In this document: piece after piece, positions 52,991 through 62,731 of the stretch | Layout of the letters: each line of letters begins with the position of its first letter | Position numbering within the stretch: position 1 is the first letter of the stretch | Notes under the pieces: generated by a model | What the model was told of the DNA's origin: nothing | Database searches by the model: none | What the model saw: the letters and a program-made list of their open reading frames with translations, nothing else | Origin: Terriglobia bacterium | GTDB lineage: Bacteria; Acidobacteriota; Terriglobia; Terriglobales; Acidobacteriaceae | Length of the DNA: 64,000 nt | Assembly: GCA_032252755.1 (NCBI GenBank) | Contig: JAVUPY010000070.1 | Location: 1-64,000 of the forward strand | Direction: 5' to 3' | Translations under genes and position numbers: made by a program

Positions 52991-53707
52991 ATGCCAAAAT
53001 CCCAGAATCAGTTCCGGGCGATCCAGGCCGTCGTTGTGCTCAGCGGCGGGATGGACTCTACCGTCTGCGCGGCCCTCGCGGTTCGCGAGCACGGCGCCGA
53101 GGCGGTGGCCGCGCTGCACGTCGATTATGGGCAGCGTACGGAGGGGCGCGAACGAGAGGCGTTTGAGAGAATTTGCGAGCGGTTGGGAATCACGCGCCGG
53201 CTCGTCGTTCGGAACCAGGCACTCAGCCAGATCGGCGGCTCGGCGCTTACGGATGACCGGCTGGACGTTCCCGAAGCCGGGCCGGAAATCGGCCAAGAGG
53301 TCCCCATTACCTATGTTCCTTTTCGGAACGCGCATTTCCTGTCGGTGGCGGTCAGTTGGGCCGAGGTCCTGGGGGCGGAGAAGATCTATATTGGCGCAGT
53401 GGCGCAGGACAGTTCCGGGTATCCGGACTGCCGTCCGGAGTATTATCGGGCCTTCAATGACGTGATTCGCACCGGGACGAAGGACGGAAAAATTGAGATT
53501 TTGACTCCGCTAATCGAATTGCGAAAAGCGGAAATCGTGCAACTCGGCCTTGAATTGGCCGCACCGTTCGATTTAACGTGGTCGTGTTATAGCCGGGAAG
53601 ACAGCGCCTGTGGCGTTTGTGAGAGCTGCGTGCTTCGCTTGCGTGCCTTTGAAGGCGCCGGGGCCGTCGATCCGATTTCCTATTTACCGCAAGCCGCGCG
53701 GAAATAA
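52991..53707 (+). CDS. queC: 7-cyano-7-deazaguanine synthase
   Basis: 238 residues. It forms preQ0 from carboxy-deazaguanine with ATP and ammonia. The PP-loop VVLSGGMDSTVCAAL and the zinc cysteines in SCYSREDSACGVCESCVLR are plain. With queD and queE it completes the route to preQ0; queF and tgt are not in the window. Confidence 0.96.
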   Translation: MPKSQNQFRAIQAVVVLSGGMDSTVCAALAVREHGAEAVAALHVDYGQRTEGREREAFERICERLGITRRLVVRNQALSQIGGSALTDDRLDVPEAGPEIGQEVPITYVPFRNAHFLSVAVSWAEVLGAEKIYIGAVAQDSSGYPDCRPEYYRAFNDVIRTGTKDGKIEILTPLIELRKAEIVQLGLELAAPFDLTWSCYSREDSACGVCESCVLRLRAFEGAGAVDPISYLPQAARK

Positions 53708-53765
53708 GGAACACGAGCACGAAAGCTGTGGCGGCGTTCATCTGAAACTCGCGCTGGAGGCGGGA

Positions 53766-54821
53766 ATGAAGAAGCAAATCGTACTAATCACTGTCTGTAT
53801 GCTGCTGGTCACTGGACTGGCGGTAAGCGCTGCCGCGCAAATGACAACCCAAATCAAGGGCTCCGCCAAGGATGAAACAGGCAAGCCCTACGTCGGCATC
53901 CAGGTGGTGCTGCAGAGCACGGACAGCGGTCGCAAGTACACGCTGAAGACCGACAAGCATGGCGAGTTCTTCTCGTTGGGAATTCAGCCGGGCACCTACA
54001 ACATCCTGTTCCAGAAGGACGGCCAGACTTTCTACAACTGGAACAATTACAGGATCACGTTGTCGGGTGAGAACAACATCAACCTCGACATGGCGAAGGA
54101 GCGCGCTGCGCAGGAGAGAGCCACCGGAATGACGGAAGAGCAGCGGAAGCAGCAGGAAGCCGTCGCCAAGGAGAACCAGAAGATTAAAGGGCTGAACGAT
54201 AAGCTGGCTGCCGCACGCGCTGCCGAACAGGCAAACAATTGGGACCAGGCAGTGCAGATCATGCAGGAAGCCGTGGCGATGGATCAGTCCAAGGGCATCT
54301 TATATGCCACCCTGGGCGATGCCCTGACGGGGGACAAGAAGTACCCCGAGGCGGTGCAGGCATACGAAAAGGCCGTCGCGCTGGAACCCACCCGCGGCGA
54401 GTATCACAATAATCTCGGCCAGGCATATCTGAAGAACAACGAGGTTGATAAGGCGATTGCCGAGTACACGAAGGCCGCCGAAGTTGACCCGACCAATGCT
54501 GCGACTTACTACTTCAACCTGGGCGCGGTTCTGACCAACAAGAACAAACCCGATGAGGCGAACGCCGCATTCGACAAGAGCATTGCTGCCGATCCTAACA
54601 AAGCGGACGCCTATTACTGGAAGGGCGTGAACATGGTGGCAAAGGCGACCCTGGACAAAGAGGGAAAGATGATTGCCCCCGAGGGAACATCCGAGGCGCT
54701 GAACAAATATCTCGAACTGAAACCCGACGGTCCGTACGCGCAGGGTGCGAAAGACCTGCTCGCAAGCATCGGAGCCAAGGTGGAAACCAGCTTTGGTAAG
54801 CCGAAGAAGACGAAAAAGTAG
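53766..54821 (+). CDS. Exported carboxypeptidase-regulatory-like and TPR protein
   Basis: 351 residues from ATG 53766, with GGAGG upstream; the longer frame from 53610 runs over queC. Signal peptide to about residue 24, a carboxypeptidase-regulatory-like beta-sandwich (about 25-110: IKGSAKDETGKPYVGIQVVL, GEFFSLGIQPGTY), a charged Gln/Lys helix (110-155), then TPR units (about 160-300: WDQAVQIMQEAVAMD, YPEAVQAYEKAVALEP, VDKAIAEYTKAAEVDP, PDEANAAFDKSIAADP). Probably a periplasmic protein-interaction scaffold. Confidence 0.9.
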   Translation: MKKQIVLITVCMLLVTGLAVSAAAQMTTQIKGSAKDETGKPYVGIQVVLQSTDSGRKYTLKTDKHGEFFSLGIQPGTYNILFQKDGQTFYNWNNYRITLSGENNINLDMAKERAAQERATGMTEEQRKQQEAVAKENQKIKGLNDKLAAARAAEQANNWDQAVQIMQEAVAMDQSKGILYATLGDALTGDKKYPEAVQAYEKAVALEPTRGEYHNNLGQAYLKNNEVDKAIAEYTKAAEVDPTNAATYYFNLGAVLTNKNKPDEANAAFDKSIAADPNKADAYYWKGVNMVAKATLDKEGKMIAPEGTSEALNKYLELKPDGPYAQGAKDLLASIGAKVETSFGKPKKTKK

Positions 54822-54841
54822 GCCGATCCCATTTTAATCAC

Positions 54842-54880
54842 GCCCCATCCTGACGCGTCCAGGGTGGGGCTTTTGCTTTT
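54842..54880 (+). terminator. Rho-independent terminator
   Basis: GCCCCATCC...GGGTGGGGC followed by TTTTGCTTTT, 20 bp after the TPR gene stop. The stem shares the CCCCACCCT style of the hairpins at 32186 and 37172. Confidence 0.8.
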
Positions 54881-54934
54881 CGGGCGTGTGGTGAATGGCT
54901 TCTCTGCCGCGTTACAATCCGGAAGAGGCCGCCC

Positions 54935-56185
54935 ATGCAAGCCACCGCTACTGCTCCGCTGACATACGAAAATGCGGTTGAGGTTGTACTGCAGCAGGCC
55001 GCGAACTACCGTCCCGCCGGGAGTGAACGCGTCCCTCTGCTTGAGGCCAGCGGTCGCGTGGTGGCGACCGCGGTACGCGCGGACCGAGACCTGCCGCCCT
55101 TTCCGCGCTCCACGCGTGACGGATTTGCAGTTCGCGCCGCCGATTGTGCGCCGGGCGCGAAGCTGAAGGTCATCGGCGAAATCCGTGCCGGAGCTCCGCT
55201 TGACTCAGCGCCTAAGAATGTCGCGGTCGGGGAATGTGTCGAGATCATGACGGGAGCGTCGGTCCCGAAGGGCACGGACGCTGTCTTGATGTACGAGCAT
55301 ACGCGGCGCGAAGGAAATATCATCGTTGCGGATCGCACACTTGAGAAGGGAGAAAACATCGTGCCCTCGGGTGCCGAAGCCCACGCTGGGCAGGAGGTTC
55401 TTTCACAGGGCACACGGCTTAATCCCGCCGGAATCGCCGTATCGGCCTCGGTGGGGTGGGCTTCGCACGATGTGTATCGGCGACCGACGGTGGTCATTCT
55501 GCCTACGGGCGATGAACTGGTGGAGATCGCTGCTGCTCCAGGTCATCACCAGATTCGGAACTCGAACAGCTATTCACTTGCCTCACAAATTGCAGAGGCA
55601 GGCGGCGAGCCGATGCTTCTTCCGGTTGCGCCAGATGACAAGGCTCGTTTGCGCGAGTTGATTGGCGAGGGACTGCAGGGTGATTTGCTGTTGCTGACGG
55701 GCGGCGTCTCCGTGGGCAAGTACGACTATGTCGAGGAAATTCTCGCCGAGTACAAGGCCCAGTTCTACTTCACGGGAGTGGCGATTCAACCGGGCAAGCC
55801 GCTCGTCTTCGGCGATGCCCAGGCAAAAGGGCGCAGAGTTCCCTTCTTCGGACTTCCGGGAAATCCTGTATCTACCATGGTTACGTTCGAGTTATTCGTC
55901 CGGCCGGTCATCGATGCTTTGTCGGGGATGAAACCACGCGCTCCACGATTTCTGCAGGCCCGCCTTAAGACTGCGGTTCGCAGCAAGACGGGACTCACTC
56001 GATTTCTGCCGGGACGACTTTTAGGTGAAGGATTCGCGACGGAGGTTGAATTCGCGAAGTGGCATGGGTCTGGAGATGTGGTGTCCACCGCGGCTTCGAA
56101 CTGCTACATCGTGGTGCCACCCGATCGGGAGGACTTTCCGGCTGGGCAGATGGTTAATGTTCTCATTCCCGGAGTTGGACTCTGA
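54935..56185 (+). CDS. moeA: Molybdopterin molybdenumtransferase
   Basis: 416 residues from ATG 54935, with GGAAGAGG upstream. It inserts molybdate into adenylated molybdopterin. Family blocks: [51 protein letters not shown] and [17 protein letters not shown]. Ends in TGATG shared with moaC, so the two are translationally coupled. Confidence 0.95.
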   Translation: MQATATAPLTYENAVEVVLQQAANYRPAGSERVPLLEASGRVVATAVRADRDLPPFPRSTRDGFAVRAADCAPGAKLKVIGEIRAGAPLDSAPKNVAVGECVEIMTGASVPKGTDAVLMYEHTRREGNIIVADRTLEKGENIVPSGAEAHAGQEVLSQGTRLNPAGIAVSASVGWASHDVYRRPTVVILPTGDELVEIAAAPGHHQIRNSNSYSLASQIAEAGGEPMLLPVAPDDKARLRELIGEGLQGDLLLLTGGVSVGKYDYVEEILAEYKAQFYFTGVAIQPGKPLVFGDAQAKGRRVPFFGLPGNPVSTMVTFELFVRPVIDALSGMKPRAPRFLQARLKTAVRSKTGLTRFLPGRLLGEGFATEVEFAKWHGSGDVVSTAASNCYIVVPPDREDFPAGQMVNVLIPGVGL

Positions 56186-56697
56186 TGCCGCGCAAACTGT
56201 CGCATTACGACAAACAAGGACGCGCCAGAATGGTCGACGTCAGTGCGAAGGCGACTACGAAGCGTACCGCGGAGGCTTCCGCCTTCGTGAAGATGTCGCA
56301 AAAACTCGTTCGCGCGCTGCCCGAAAATCCAAAGGGCGACCCGCTCGAGGTTGCGAGAATTGCCGGTATCCAGGCGGCGAAACGCACGTCCGAGTTGATC
56401 CCGATGTGTCACCCCCTGCCGCTGAGTCACGTTGATGTGCAGGTGAGCGTGTGCGAGAATGGCGTCGCGATTCGCTCCTCCGCCGCAACAACCGCCGTTA
56501 CCGGAGTGGAAATGGAAGCCCTGGTGGCGGCCAGCGTGGCTGCGCTGACGGTGTACGACATGTGCAAGGCGCTCGACAAAGGTATCGAGATTCACGAGGT
56601 CGTGCTGGAGCGCAAGACCGGGGGCAGGAGCGGCGAATATCGCCGTAAGGTCTTAACACCGGGTGCTGCCCGGCTAAACAAGAAAGGAAAGAAATAG
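56185..56697 (+). CDS. moaC: Cyclic pyranopterin monophosphate synthase
   Basis: 170 residues. Second part of the first molybdenum-cofactor step, closing the cyclic phosphate after MoaA. Motifs: [30 protein letters not shown] and [20 protein letters not shown], with the catalytic Lys/Asp region KALDKGIEI. Starts within the moeA stop codon. moaA is not in the window. Confidence 0.97.
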   Translation: MPRKLSHYDKQGRARMVDVSAKATTKRTAEASAFVKMSQKLVRALPENPKGDPLEVARIAGIQAAKRTSELIPMCHPLPLSHVDVQVSVCENGVAIRSSAATTAVTGVEMEALVAASVAALTVYDMCKALDKGIEIHEVVLERKTGGRSGEYRRKVLTPGAARLNKKGKK

Positions 56698-56703
56698 CTG
56701 GCC

Positions 56704-57453
56704 ATGCCGGGTGTGCGGGTTCTCCTTATTGACGACAATCCGATGATCCTGGGCATGTTGAGCCAGGCTCTGGCGAAGTTCGCCACTTTGGAGACCACCA
56801 CAGACTCCGCCGAAGGACTGCTCAAGGTTGTCGAATCACCGCCCGACCTGCTTATCACCGACTACCAGATGCCGGGCATGGATGGTCGCCAGTTGGTCGA
56901 AAAGATCAAGGATCGTGCCGCAACCGCAAAGCTGCCAATCATCCTGATGGCCACGAAGGCCGACCAGAACGAAAAGCTCAAGATAGTCGAAGACAAGGTC
57001 GAGGACTTTTTGGAAAAGCCGTTCTTCGTGAAGGAAGCGACGGCACGCATCAAGCGCATCATCGACAAGATCGCGCTGGAGAAGATGGCTCGCGAGGCGC
57101 CGGGCGGTGATACGCTGCGCGGTACTCTGCAGCAGATGAACGTCATTGATCTGCTGCAGTCGCTCGAACTGGGCCGCAAGACGTGCCGCCTTACCCTGAC
57201 GAACGCGGACGATCGCTGCGAGATCTACTTTAACGAGGGCCAGATCAACCACGCAGTATATGGCACCCTCGTCGGCGATGAGGCCGTTTACAGAGTCCTC
57301 ACTTGGCAGGATGGCAATTTCGACGTCGACTTCACCGAATCGACTTCTGAACAAACCATCACCCGCTCCACGCAAGGTCTCCTGATGGAAGGCCTGCGCC
57401 TTTTCGACGAGGCCAATCGCGACGCATCGGAAGATAACGTTCTCGATGCATAA
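56704..57453 (+). CDS. Response regulator with C-terminal DUF4388
   Basis: 249 residues. REC domain with D10-D11, phosphoacceptor D53 (LLITDYQMPGMDG) and the Lys in EKPFF. A PatA-like DUF4388 follows (about 138-235: GTLQQMNVIDLLQSLELGRKTCRLTLTN, IYFNEGQINHAVYG). No DNA-binding domain, so output is probably protein-protein. It follows moaC by 6 bp, an unexplained pairing. No partner kinase is nearby. Confidence 0.88.
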   Translation: MPGVRVLLIDDNPMILGMLSQALAKFATLETTTDSAEGLLKVVESPPDLLITDYQMPGMDGRQLVEKIKDRAATAKLPIILMATKADQNEKLKIVEDKVEDFLEKPFFVKEATARIKRIIDKIALEKMAREAPGGDTLRGTLQQMNVIDLLQSLELGRKTCRLTLTNADDRCEIYFNEGQINHAVYGTLVGDEAVYRVLTWQDGNFDVDFTESTSEQTITRSTQGLLMEGLRLFDEANRDASEDNVLDA

Positions 57454-57460
57454 GCTCGAA

Positions 57461-57522
57461 CCACTCAGGATACTAAGGCGCACCAAGGGATTCTTCGTGT
57501 ACCTTCGTGCAGTTCGTGGTTA
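57461..57522. repeat. ACGAAGGCACGAAG-type element, copy 2
   Basis: actaaggcgcaccaaggg and ttcgtgtaccttcgtgcag with ttcgtggtt: a degenerate relative of 39037-39102, before the lipid-kinase gene. Confidence 0.5.
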
Positions 57523-57532
57523 GACTCTCCAC

Positions 57533-58483
57533 ATGAGCCGCCGAGCGGTCTTCTTATTGAATCCAGCTTCCGGTCATGGCCGCATTGCGCGGGAGGAAAT
57601 CGTTGGCCACTCGGCGCAGATATGGAAAAACGCAGGCTGGGAGACCGAACTGATCCCAATCGCGGGGCCTGGTACCGCGACAGAGCAGACTTGCGAAATC
57701 GTGAACCGCGGATGTGAGGTTCTGTTCGCCTGTGGCGGGGATGGGACGGTTCACGAGATATTGCAGGCTCTAGTCGCAACCAAGGCTCTGACGGCGATGG
57801 GAATCATTCCACTCGGCACGGGTAATGTCGTCGCCAACAATCTCGGACTCCCGCACGCTTCCTCGCAGGCGGCGTCCATGCAACTAAAGTTTGTGCCGCG
57901 CAGAATCGCGGTCGGGCAGATCACCACGGATATTCCCAACGGAAGTAGTGTGAAACGATATTTTCTCGCGGCGGCCGGTCTCGGCCTGCACGCGAAGATG
58001 ATCTACGAGGCGCATTCGAAGCTGAAGAGCCGCAGCGGCATGATGGCGTATTACAAGTCCGGGTTCCGGCTTATGTTCCTCGAACCGCGAACTGCGTTCG
58101 AAATCGATCTCACGTTGTCGGATGGAACACAGCGCACTATGGGCGCATATGAACTTCTTGCGATCAAGGTCGCGATGTTTTCCGGAATCGTCAAACGATG
58201 GCGTCCTGGGGCATCGCTGGCCGACCCGGTGCTGCGCATCCTGGTTGTGAAGACCCCAAATCGCGCACGCGTGCTGATGGGGACGCTGCGGTGCATTGCA
58301 GGAGGCTGTCCCGTCATTTCCGGCGTGGATATCGTTCCGGCGACACGCGCCGTGTGCCGGCCGGTTCCGACGAGCGTGACTTCCGCGATTCACTCGCAGG
58401 CAGACGGCGAATCGCTAGGCACGCTACCGGCGGAAATCAGCACCGTTCCAGACGCATTTGCGCTACTCATGCCGGCTCCGTAG
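57533..58483 (+). CDS. Diacylglycerol-kinase-family lipid kinase
   Basis: 316 residues, YegS/DagK catalytic-domain fold. ATP-binding FLLNPASGHGRIA and CGGDGTVHEIL, then IPLGTGNVVANNLGLP. It should phosphorylate diacylglycerol, sphingosine-like or related lipids at the membrane surface; the substrate is unknown. Weak ribosome site. Confidence 0.9.
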   Translation: MSRRAVFLLNPASGHGRIAREEIVGHSAQIWKNAGWETELIPIAGPGTATEQTCEIVNRGCEVLFACGGDGTVHEILQALVATKALTAMGIIPLGTGNVVANNLGLPHASSQAASMQLKFVPRRIAVGQITTDIPNGSSVKRYFLAAAGLGLHAKMIYEAHSKLKSRSGMMAYYKSGFRLMFLEPRTAFEIDLTLSDGTQRTMGAYELLAIKVAMFSGIVKRWRPGASLADPVLRILVVKTPNRARVLMGTLRCIAGGCPVISGVDIVPATRAVCRPVPTSVTSAIHSQADGESLGTLPAEISTVPDAFALLMPAP

Positions 58484-58551
58484 ACTGATTCGTCGCCCAG
58501 GGGCGTAGCGAAGCGTCCCTGGCACCGTACCATCGGAGGCGCGGAAAACTC

Positions 58552-59646
58552 TTGGAACCGGTCACACACTTTCTTTATGGCGCATGCCTGAGCCGGGCTG
58601 GGTTCCGCCGGAAGACTGCTCTTGCGACAGCAACGATGGTGCTTGCCGCCGAAGCGCCGGACATTGACATGCTCTGGTACTTCCGCAGCAGCGCCGCCGG
58701 TTTTGTACACCATCGCGGGTTCACGCACACTGTCTTTGGGATTCCCTTCGTCGCTGCCGCGGTCGTGCTGCTCGTGTACGTCGTACACACGGTTTACCGG
58801 CGGTGGCGTCCGCTTAAGCCGCTGCCGGAGTTCGCTACGCCGAGACTGGTTCCGCGGTGGGGGATTCTGTTCGGATTGGCGTGTATCGCAGGTTACAGCC
58901 ACATCCTGCTGGATTTCACCAACAGCTACGGTGTGCGCCCGTTCTGGCCCTTCTGGAATCACTGGGTCGCGTGGGATATCGTTTCCATCATCGAACCGGT
59001 GTTGTACGTCTTCCTGATCGGCGGACTTCTCTTGCCCTCGCTCTTCGGGCTTGTGAACGCCGAGATAGGTGCGCGGAAACGTGGATTACGCGGACGCGGG
59101 GGAGCCATCACTGCCCTGGTGCTCGTCGCACTGGTTTGGGGGGTGCGCGACTACGAGCATCGCCGGGCGCTGGCCGCGATGAATTCCGTGCTCTACAAGG
59201 GCCAGGTTGCGACTCGGCTCGGCGCGTTCCCTTATGAAGGCACCCCATTCCGCTGGCTCGGAGTAGCACAGACCTCCGCAACGTACCAAGCCTTCATCGT
59301 CGATTCGTTGGAACCGGAAGTTAAGGTTGGCGACAAAGAAGAAACCTACTACAAACCGCAGGACACTGAAGTGATCGAGGCGGCGAAGGCGACGTATCTT
59401 GGCGGAGCCTTCATGGATTGGGCACGATTCCCTGTCATAGAGGTCGAAAGGCGCACCGATCCCGCAGGGTACATCGTCAGCTTCAGTGATGTCCGTTACG
59501 CGTATCCCGAGCGGCGTGGCATCCCACTCAGTTGCTACGTGCTCCTCGATCCAGAGTTAAGGCCGGTGAAAGAGGGTTTCTTCACGCGGAATTTCATCAA
59601 GAATCGCTTAGAACGAACGCCCGAACCGGATGAGCGGCAGCCATAA
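58552..59646 (+). CDS. YdjM/DUF457-type membrane-bound metal-dependent hydrolase
   Basis: 364 residues from TTG 58552, with GGAGG a little far upstream. Family features: PVTHFLYGACLSRAGF, APDIDMLWYF, HHRGFTHTVFG and GYSHILLDFTNSYG, the His/Asp pattern of the LexA-binding-like DUF457 hydrolases. About four to five TM helices, then a 150-residue C-terminal extension of no known fold. Biochemical role unclear. Confidence 0.85.
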   Translation: MEPVTHFLYGACLSRAGFRRKTALATATMVLAAEAPDIDMLWYFRSSAAGFVHHRGFTHTVFGIPFVAAAVVLLVYVVHTVYRRWRPLKPLPEFATPRLVPRWGILFGLACIAGYSHILLDFTNSYGVRPFWPFWNHWVAWDIVSIIEPVLYVFLIGGLLLPSLFGLVNAEIGARKRGLRGRGGAITALVLVALVWGVRDYEHRRALAAMNSVLYKGQVATRLGAFPYEGTPFRWLGVAQTSATYQAFIVDSLEPEVKVGDKEETYYKPQDTEVIEAAKATYLGGAFMDWARFPVIEVERRTDPAGYIVSFSDVRYAYPERRGIPLSCYVLLDPELRPVKEGFFTRNFIKNRLERTPEPDERQP

Positions 59647-59739
59647 TAGAATTTATCGGGTTACCCGATGTTCGATTCTTCGGTTGCGTCTTGACGTTCC
59701 CGCTTCCGCTTGCCACAATCATAGATTCGTGAGGTGAGC

Positions 59740-60273
59740 ATGTTAGCTTACGTATTCGTCCTGCTTGCAATTGTCATCCGCTTCGCCATTCCGATGCATA
59801 TTCTCGGATTGCCATTCCAATTCGTGCCGTTGGCCGCCTCGCTGCTGTTTTTCGGCGCCAAGATGCCGCGCAAGCAGTTCTGGATTCCACTGGTTCTGTT
59901 CGCCGCCTCCGATGTCATTCTGACGAAGTTCGTCTACCAGTATCCGTTCAAAGCCGATACGGCGGTCAGTTGGATCTGGTACGCCGCGGCACTGGCCCTC
60001 GGGATGATGCTGCGCAAGAATGACAAACTGGTGCGCGTTGCCGGAGCGTCGCTGATCGCCTCGATCTCGTTCTTCCTGATCAGCAACCTCGGCGTGTTCC
60101 TCGCCTGGAACATGTACCCGAAGACTTGGGCCGGCTTGGTGGAGTGCTATACGCTGGCGCTGCCGTTCTTCCGCAACACGCTGGTTTCCGACATGGTTTT
60201 CGCGCTGGCGTTCTTCAGCGTGCCAGTGGCGATCGAGTTACTGCACCGCAACGCCGCCCGCGAACGGGCGTAG
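59740..60273 (+). CDS. DUF6580-type integral membrane protein
   Basis: 177 residues from ATG 59740, with GAGGTG just upstream; GTG 59734 is also in frame. Five to six hydrophobic helices, with LGLPFQFVPLAASLLFFGA, WIWYAAALALGMMLRK and FRNTLVSDMVFALAFFSVPV. It resembles the DUF6580 putative transporter group related to ECF S-components. Substrate unknown. Confidence 0.78.
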   Translation: MLAYVFVLLAIVIRFAIPMHILGLPFQFVPLAASLLFFGAKMPRKQFWIPLVLFAASDVILTKFVYQYPFKADTAVSWIWYAAALALGMMLRKNDKLVRVAGASLIASISFFLISNLGVFLAWNMYPKTWAGLVECYTLALPFFRNTLVSDMVFALAFFSVPVAIELLHRNAARERA

Positions 60274-60300
60274 ACGACAACTGGTTTTTCACTGAAATCA

Positions 60301-60326
60301 GGCCGCCAATTTGGCGGCCTTGTGTT
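60301..60326. terminator. Bidirectional terminator
   Basis: GGCCGCCA-att-TGGCGGCC then TTGTGTTT: eight-pair stem between the convergent DUF6580 and VTT-domain genes. Confidence 0.75.
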
Positions 60327-60373
60327 TCGCAAGTATGCCTGGCTCCCAGGTGTGCGCCCCTACGAAGCACCTT

Positions 60374-61006
60374 CTACTCAGTAGGAATCACTGAATGGGA
60401 TTTCTTCTTGCGCAGCAGGTACCAGAGAATTCCAGCCACGAGTAACGCGACGAAAGTCCCCAGCACCAGCGATCCGTGTCGCGCCACCAAGGATTCCATG
60501 AGTTGAATTACCTGCGGCCCAAATTCGATGACGAGTACAGCCAAAATGGCGAAGCGCAACAGCCTGCCGGTGAAAACCGCCAGCATGAAGTGTGCCCAAT
60601 TCATCTCCGCTACCCCGGCGGAGAAGACAAAGAGCTTGAAAGGAAATCCAGGGGGCATCATGGCCGGAATAATCAGCGCCAGTTCTCCGTACTTCTCGGA
60701 GAGACGGTGCACCCGATTGAACCGTTCCTGCCCAACCTTCTTCACGACGAAGGCCTCGCCGCCTTTATAGCCAATCACATAGGGAACAAGGCTTCCGACC
60801 GCCGAACCTACAGCCGCCAGTAAAACGTAGATCACCGCTCGCCGCGGATCTGCATGAACGAAGACGGCGACGATGGGGTCCATCGGGACACCGAAAAATG
60901 AGGCATCGATCGCCGCGATAAGGAAGACCCCGAAGGGCCCCAGCGGCAGCAGCAGGCCCTGGATATACGCCTGATATTTTGTGAAAAAGATTTTAAGCGC
61001 CTTCAC
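60374..61006 (-). CDS. VTT/DedA-like membrane protein (YqaA type)
   Basis: 210 residues from GTG 61006. Re-entrant DedA/VTT pattern: LGPFGVFLIAAIDASFFGVP, VGSAVGSLVPYVIGYKGG and ALIIPAMMPPGFPFKLFVFSAG, then a final TM helix and a basic tail. DedA-type proteins act as lipid (undecaprenyl phosphate or phospholipid) scramblases in several bacteria; that role is inferred here. Confidence 0.85.
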   Translation of the reverse strand: MKALKIFFTKYQAYIQGLLLPLGPFGVFLIAAIDASFFGVPMDPIVAVFVHADPRRAVIYVLLAAVGSAVGSLVPYVIGYKGGEAFVVKKVGQERFNRVHRLSEKYGELALIIPAMMPPGFPFKLFVFSAGVAEMNWAHFMLAVFTGRLLRFAILAVLVIEFGPQVIQLMESLVARHGSLVLGTFVALLVAGILWYLLRKKKSHSVIPTE

Positions 61007-61208
61007 GAATCGCGTGGTCTTGGGCGGTAGGATTTCGGCGCCTCTGGCAGGAATGCTGTGCCTTCAGGAACCGCTCAGCGTCAAGCACCAATCTTTGATT
61101 GTAATGGCTGTGCTCGATACTGTCGATGAAGCGACGTCTAAAAACGTGCATCTACTATCCTGCGGTTTTTCTCTTTGCGGTTTCACCGTGCGCAGCTTTA
61201 CTCTTCAG

Positions 61209-61697
61209 ATGATGGACTATCTTTGGACACCCTGGCGCTATGCCTATATCACTGGCGCCGACAAGATTGAGGGCTGTGTCTTCTGCGAGGCCTCAAAGCG
61301 CACCGACGAGCAGGCGGGCATCGTATTCCGGGGCAAGCACTGCTTCATCATTCTCAATGCCTTTCCCTACACCAGCGGGCACGTGATGGTCGTCCCGTAT
61401 CATCATCTCGATGAGTTGCAGAAGCTCCCGGATGCCGCCGCACAGGAAATGATGTCGCTCTGCCAGAGAACGGAAGCAGTGCTGCGAGAGCTCTACCAAC
61501 CGGAAGGTGTGAATCTCGGCATGAATATGGGCAAAGCAGCGGGCGCCGGAATCGCCGGACACATCCACATGCACGTTCTGCCTCGCTGGGTGGCGGACGC
61601 GAACTTTATGACCGTCGTCGGTGAAACGAGGGTCCTCCCCGAAGCCCTGGAACAGACATTCATCAGACTTAAACAGAAATTCTCGGAAATCGAGTAA
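61209..61697 (+). CDS. HIT-family nucleotide hydrolase/phosphorylase
   Basis: 162 residues from ATG 61209 (or 61212); the frame opens at 60981 but the family starts at MDYLWTPWRYAYI. The histidine triad is HIHMHVLPR, with zinc-type CVFC (GCVFCEASK) and NAFPYTSGHVMVVPYHH. The WTPWR opening resembles AP4A phosphorylase/FHIT-branch proteins. It cleaves dinucleotide polyphosphates or AMP conjugates. Confidence 0.9.
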   Translation: MMDYLWTPWRYAYITGADKIEGCVFCEASKRTDEQAGIVFRGKHCFIILNAFPYTSGHVMVVPYHHLDELQKLPDAAAQEMMSLCQRTEAVLRELYQPEGVNLGMNMGKAAGAGIAGHIHMHVLPRWVADANFMTVVGETRVLPEALEQTFIRLKQKFSEIE

Positions 61698-61702
61698 AGA
61701 CA

Positions 61703-62731
61703 TCAATGCCGACTGGGAGCGGCACCGTCCTCGGCGGGCTTTCGTCCGAAGGCCTTCTGTACCAGGGTGTATCGCGCGGCACCGATGATGCCGGCGTCGT
61801 CGTTCACCACGATTTTGACCGGCATGTCCTCCAACAGCTTCTGCATGCGTCCCTTCGCGCAGAATGATTCGAGGAACACCGGTTGTTGCATCAGCGGCAG
61901 GATCTTGGGCGCGATGCTGCCGCCAATATAAAGCCCACCGAGCGACATGAACTTCAAAGCGCAGTTCCCGGCTTCGGCGCCGTAGAGGCTTACGAACAGG
62001 CTCATGGTTTGTTCGCAGATCGCAGCTTTGTGATCCAAAGCGTGCTGCGAAATCAGCGCTGGAACATCATGCGCGTGTTCGATTTCCTCCGTCAGCCACT
62101 TCGGTTCCTCGGCTCGCTGAGAATCGCGGAGAAACTCGTAGATATTGCGAATACCCGGTCCAGAGAGTAGCCGCTCCCAACTGACATGGCCGTAGCGCTT
62201 CAGCAAGTACTTCAGAAGTTCGATTTCGAGTTCACTGCGCGGGGCGAAATCGGCATGCCCGCCTTCACACGCAAATGGGTGCATGCGGAAGCCATCCCAG
62301 AATAGTCCCGCCTCACCCAGTCCGGTTTCGGCCGAGATTACGGCGGTGTTGCCGACGGCCTCGGGTGCACCTTCCTGCAAGGTGATGAAGTCCTTCGATT
62401 CGAGGGCGCCAATGCCATAGGCATAAGCTTCCAGGTCGTTCAGCAGCCCGACGGCTCTTAACCGCAACTGCTCAGCGACTTCGCCGCCGTCAATCGTCCA
62501 GTCGAGATTCGAAACCTTGACGCGGTTATGACGCACCGGGCCGGCGACCCCGAAGCAGGCGCGGTCGACGGGAATTCCCTCGCCCATAATGAATTTCTTC
62601 AGCGGCTCCTGCAGGCCCTTGTGTTCGGCGGCTTCGTAGATCTTCTCTACACAACAGTGCAGCTTGTTGCCCTCGAGTTCGAAGGCAGCCAAGCGAATAT
62701 GCGTCCCTCCGATATCGCCTGCGAGAATCAT
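61703..62731 (-). CDS. glk: Glucokinase
   Basis: 342 residues from ATG 62731, which overlaps the zwf stop as TAATG, so the pair is coupled. It phosphorylates glucose with ATP. Blocks: ILAGDIGGTHIRLAAF (phosphate 1), FGVAGPVRHNRVKVSNLDW, LLNDLEAYAYG (catalytic Asp), the ISAETGLGEAG loop and LGGLYIGGSIAPKIL. Matches the GlcK type of proteobacteria and acidobacteria rather than ROK kinases. Confidence 0.94.
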   Translation of the reverse strand: MILAGDIGGTHIRLAAFELEGNKLHCCVEKIYEAAEHKGLQEPLKKFIMGEGIPVDRACFGVAGPVRHNRVKVSNLDWTIDGGEVAEQLRLRAVGLLNDLEAYAYGIGALESKDFITLQEGAPEAVGNTAVISAETGLGEAGLFWDGFRMHPFACEGGHADFAPRSELEIELLKYLLKRYGHVSWERLLSGPGIRNIYEFLRDSQRAEEPKWLTEEIEHAHDVPALISQHALDHKAAICEQTMSLFVSLYGAEAGNCALKFMSLGGLYIGGSIAPKILPLMQQPVFLESFCAKGRMQKLLEDMPVKIVVNDDAGIIGAARYTLVQKAFGRKPAEDGAAPSRH

